Source of the DNA: Dyadobacter bucti
Lineage (GTDB): Bacteria > Bacteroidota > Bacteroidia > Cytophagales > Spirosomataceae
Reading direction: 5' to 3'
Length of the DNA stretch: 64,000 nt
Assembly: GCF_005869225.1 (NCBI RefSeq)
Contig: NZ_SWFP01000002.1
Location: 682,001-746,000 of the forward strand
Shown here: positions 62,385 to 64,000 of the stretch, piece by piece
Position numbering within the stretch: position 1 is the stretch's first letter
Layout: every line of letters starts with the position of its first letter
Program-made: the position numbers and the translations under genes
The notes under the pieces: model-generated
What the model was told of the DNA's origin: nothing
Seen by the model: the letters and a program-made list of their open reading frames with translations, nothing else
Database searches by the model: none

Positions 62385-62412
62385 TAAATTTGTGTACCAA
62401 TTTCGTACACAA
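62385..62412 (+). promoter_or_regulatory. yefM-yoeB promoter and autoregulatory operator
   Basis: TAAATTTG (62385-62392) is an exact TAnnTTTG box. The adjacent TTGTGTAC (62390-62397) and GTACACAA (62405-62412) form a perfect 8-bp inverted repeat with a 7-base centre. E. coli YefM binds TGTACA-centred palindromes, so this is a likely operator where the antitoxin represses its own operon. It overlaps the -7 box. Confidence 0.7.
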
Positions 62413-62426
62413 CAAAAAACATCATC

Positions 62427-62678
62427 ATGTTTGTTATTAGCTCCAGAGAGTTCAGGGATAATCAAAAAAAATACATGGATCTGGCTGATGCAAACGAACA
62501 GGTAATCATTCAGCGCGGCAAGGAAAAAGCGTATGCTTTAACTCCTGTGGGGAAAAAGGACAAATACTTCATGGATCCCGAAACTATGGCTGAAATCCAG
62601 GAAGGAATCAATCAATACAGGGAAGGTAAAACAACAAAAGTAGACAAAGCCGATTTTGACAATTTACTCGGTTTATGA
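62427..62678 (+). CDS. yefM: Type II antitoxin, Phd/YefM family
   Basis: 83 residues. The N-terminal DNA-binding part 'MFVISSREFRDNQKKYMDLA' fits Phd/YefM ('xxVSxxxxRxNLxxxLDxV'). The C-terminal tail with acidic and aromatic residues should bind YoeB. The stop codon overlaps the toxin start (ATGA), the usual arrangement. It neutralises the toxin and, with it, represses the operon through the inverted repeat at 62390. Confidence 0.88.
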   Translation: MFVISSREFRDNQKKYMDLADANEQVIIQRGKEKAYALTPVGKKDKYFMDPETMAEIQEGINQYREGKTTKVDKADFDNLLGL

Positions 62679-62947
62679 GCTATTCCATTGAATTTACCCC
62701 CAAAGCCCTCGAAGGAATCGAAAAACTTAAAAAATCCGGAAATAAGGCTGTACTCAAAAAAATCCGGAAACTTCTCGACGAACTGACTGCGCATCCTTAT
62801 ACCGGCACAGGCCAGCCCGAACAACTAAAACATGACCTGGCCGGATTCTGGTCCAGGCGAATTAACCAGGAACATCGGATCGTGTATGCTGTGGACGAAA
62901 CGAAAGTCGTGGTTACAATAGTTTCCGCCAAGGGCCATTACAACTAA
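62675..62947 (+). CDS. yoeB: Type II toxin YoeB (ribosome-dependent mRNA endonuclease)
   Basis: 90 residues of the Txe/YoeB family. 'GTGQPEQLKHDLAGFWSRRI' and 'EHRIVYAVDETKVVV' are diagnostic, and the protein ends GHYN. Likely catalytic residues are Glu49, Arg61/Arg62 and the near-terminal His88-Tyr89. It cleaves mRNA at the ribosomal A site. The start overlaps the antitoxin stop by 4 bp. Confidence 0.92.
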   Translation: MSYSIEFTPKALEGIEKLKKSGNKAVLKKIRKLLDELTAHPYTGTGQPEQLKHDLAGFWSRRINQEHRIVYAVDETKVVVTIVSAKGHYN

Positions 62948-62973
62948 TAATCTCTCCGCCGAATTCCTCCCGG

Positions 62974-63024
62974 TTGGCGCCGGCTTCCAGCCGGTGCCGC
63001 CTATGTAACCGACTTCCAGTCGGC
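62974..63024 (+). repeat. Double-hairpin dispersed repeat, copy C (right flank of toxin-antitoxin pair)
   Basis: GGCGCCGGCTTCCAGCCGG, TGCCGCCTATGTAA, and then CCGACTTCCAGTCGG. Same orientation as copy B and two bases different (GTAA for GCAG). It starts 27 bp after the yoeB stop codon. Confidence 0.8.
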
Positions 63025-63080
63025 GAAGCAATTACCGCAGAAACCGAAAATTTTATATATTCCTGCTAAAATCTTCAGTT

Positions 63081-64000
63081 ATGTATAAAAAGTTAATTCT
63101 CGCTGTTCTTGCAGTCAGCCTGTTTGGCACATCCGTTACCGGGCAGGCCCAGTCAAAAAATGTGAAGTTGCAGCTTGTCACCGACGAAATCGTCCATCCT
63201 ACCGCGTTTGCCGTAACCAAAAAATCCCCCTCACTCCTTTTTGTCTGCGAGCAGGAAGGAAGGGTCAGGGTCATTCAGAAGGGTAAATTGGTTAAAGAAC
63301 CTTTTCTCGACATTTCCGATATAGTAATAAAAAGAGACGGTTACGACGAGCGCGGGCTACTGGGGCTGGCGTTCCATCCCGACTATGCTGTCAATGGTAA
63401 GTTTTATGTCTACATCAGCGTTACGGCCGGCGGAAAAGTAGGTATTAACCACCATACCGAGGTCAGGGAATACACGGTCAGCAAAGAAAATCCCCTGGCA
63501 GCCGACAAGAAAACGATGCGTAAAGTGCTTGTTTTTGATCAGCCGGAGTCCAATCATAACGGCGGCGATCTCAAATTCGGGCCGGACGGGTTCCTTTACA
63601 TCGCCAGCGGAGACGGAGGCGGAGGTGGCGACAAGCACGGCGATTACGGCAACGGACAGAATCTCAACACCTTATTAGGCAAAATTCTGCGTATTGATGT
63701 AAACAAAACACCTTATGCGATTCCTGCCGACAATCCTTTTGTCAAAACCATAAGTGCACGTCCCGAAATTTACGCCTATGGCCTGCGCAATCCCTGGCGT
63801 TTCAGCTTTGACAAAAAAACCGGCCGGCTTTTTGCCGGTGAAGTTGGTCAGAATAAATTTGAAGAAATAGATATCATCACAAAAGGCGGCAACTATGGCT
63901 GGCGAGCCATCGAGGGCTTTCATCCGTTCAGTACTACTGATCCCAAACCGGAAAAACCCATCGATCCGATCTTTGAATACCCGCATACCGACGGCCTGAG
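63081..64000 (+). CDS. PQQ-type sugar dehydrogenase (glucose/sorbosone dehydrogenase family), 3'-truncated by window
   Basis: The ATG at 63081 opens a frame that runs off the window end after about 306 codons. Signal peptide (about 1-23, ending TGQAQ). The body is a six-bladed propeller of the soluble aldose dehydrogenase (YliI) type: 'ERGLLGLAFHPDY', 'NHNGGDLKFGPDGFLYIASG', 'GQNLNTLLGKILRIDVNKTP' and 'PEIYAYGLRNPWRFSFD'. It should oxidise sugars in the periplasm with PQQ. Full-length members are about 370-450 residues, so perhaps a quarter is missing. The gap before it holds copy C only. Confidence 0.9.
   Translation, partial: MYKKLILAVLAVSLFGTSVTGQAQSKNVKLQLVTDEIVHPTAFAVTKKSPSLLFVCEQEGRVRVIQKGKLVKEPFLDISDIVIKRDGYDERGLLGLAFHPDYAVNGKFYVYISVTAGGKVGINHHTEVREYTVSKENPLAADKKTMRKVLVFDQPESNHNGGDLKFGPDGFLYIASGDGGGGGDKHGDYGNGQNLNTLLGKILRIDVNKTPYAIPADNPFVKTISARPEIYAYGLRNPWRFSFDKKTGRLFAGEVGQNKFEEIDIITKGGNYGWRAIEGFHPFSTTDPKPEKPIDPIFEYPHTDGL

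Noticed and set aside
62268-62465. Reverse-strand frame with the GGTGWKPAPT peptide
   Set aside because: It is a translation of the double-hairpin repeat, seen at each copy, and overlaps the yefM operator.

Overview
The window looks like a chromosomal stretch of a Bacteroidota bacterium, most likely a Cytophagales/Spirosomaceae member of the Dyadobacter type. The grounds are two SusC/SusD pairs, a FecR/ECF sigma relay, many TonB-dependent receptors, TlpA/DUF4369 thioredoxins, Bacteroidota-type promoter boxes (TAnnTTTG) and a wealth of secreted glycoside hydrolases. The genus is an inference from gene style, not from a marker gene. No tRNA, rRNA or CRISPR array was seen.

Region 1 (1-12.9 kb) starts with the 5' end of a PD-(D/E)XK (Rpn-type) nuclease cut by the window edge. 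Next comes a three-gene set that matches the XusABC xenosiderophore uptake layout: receptor, DUF4374 lipoprotein and PepSY membrane protein. A second outer-membrane beta-barrel protein, aconitase, a YchJ-like SEC-C protein and a TlpA-type thioredoxin follow. A ceramidase-like secreted hydrolase lies at 12.9-14.4 kb.

Region 2 (14.5-26.6 kb, minus strand) is a complete fructan-type polysaccharide utilisation locus. In transcription order it holds an ECF sigma factor, a FecR anti-sigma factor, SusC with an N-terminal STN signalling domain, SusD, a Tat-exported GH32, a sugar-porter MFS transporter and a Sec-exported GH32. A strong terminator follows. Both GH32 proteins keep the nucleophile Asp but lack the usual acid/base Glu and the Arg of the RDP motif.

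Region 3 (26.7-31.6 kb) carries a Tat-exported Gfo/Idh/MocA oxidoreductase, a small lipoprotein, an anion/sugar-acid MFS transporter and an AraA-like isomerase. The last two share an exact 13-bp upstream motif that looks like an operator.

Region 4 (31.7-48.1 kb, plus strand) is a second utilisation locus: SusC, SusD, three GH106-like alpha-L-rhamnosidases, an 844-residue secreted protein of no family I recognise, and an SGNH hydrolase. The genes are nearly contiguous. A ~120-bp palindromic insertion flanked by a duplicated stop-codon sequence lies between it and the isomerase gene. Region 5 (48.1-59.5 kb) has two GntR regulators, a TspO-like protein, an amidohydrolase, a GH140 apiosidase, a D-apionate-lactonase-like protein, an NAD(P)H oxidoreductase, an MFS transporter and DgoD. 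GH106 plus GH140 plus ApnL-like suggests that regions 4-5 together deal with rhamnose- and apiose-bearing plant pectin side chains of the rhamnogalacturonan-II type; this is inference.

Region 6 (59.6-64 kb) holds an orphan TIM-barrel-like exported protein, another TlpA-like protein, a YefM/YoeB toxin-antitoxin pair bracketed by near-identical direct repeats, and the start of a PQQ-type sugar dehydrogenase. Several dispersed short repeat families occur across the window: double-hairpin elements with covarying stems, hairpins that abut stop codons, and a 10-bp-period minisatellite 3' of both sugar-acid MFS genes.
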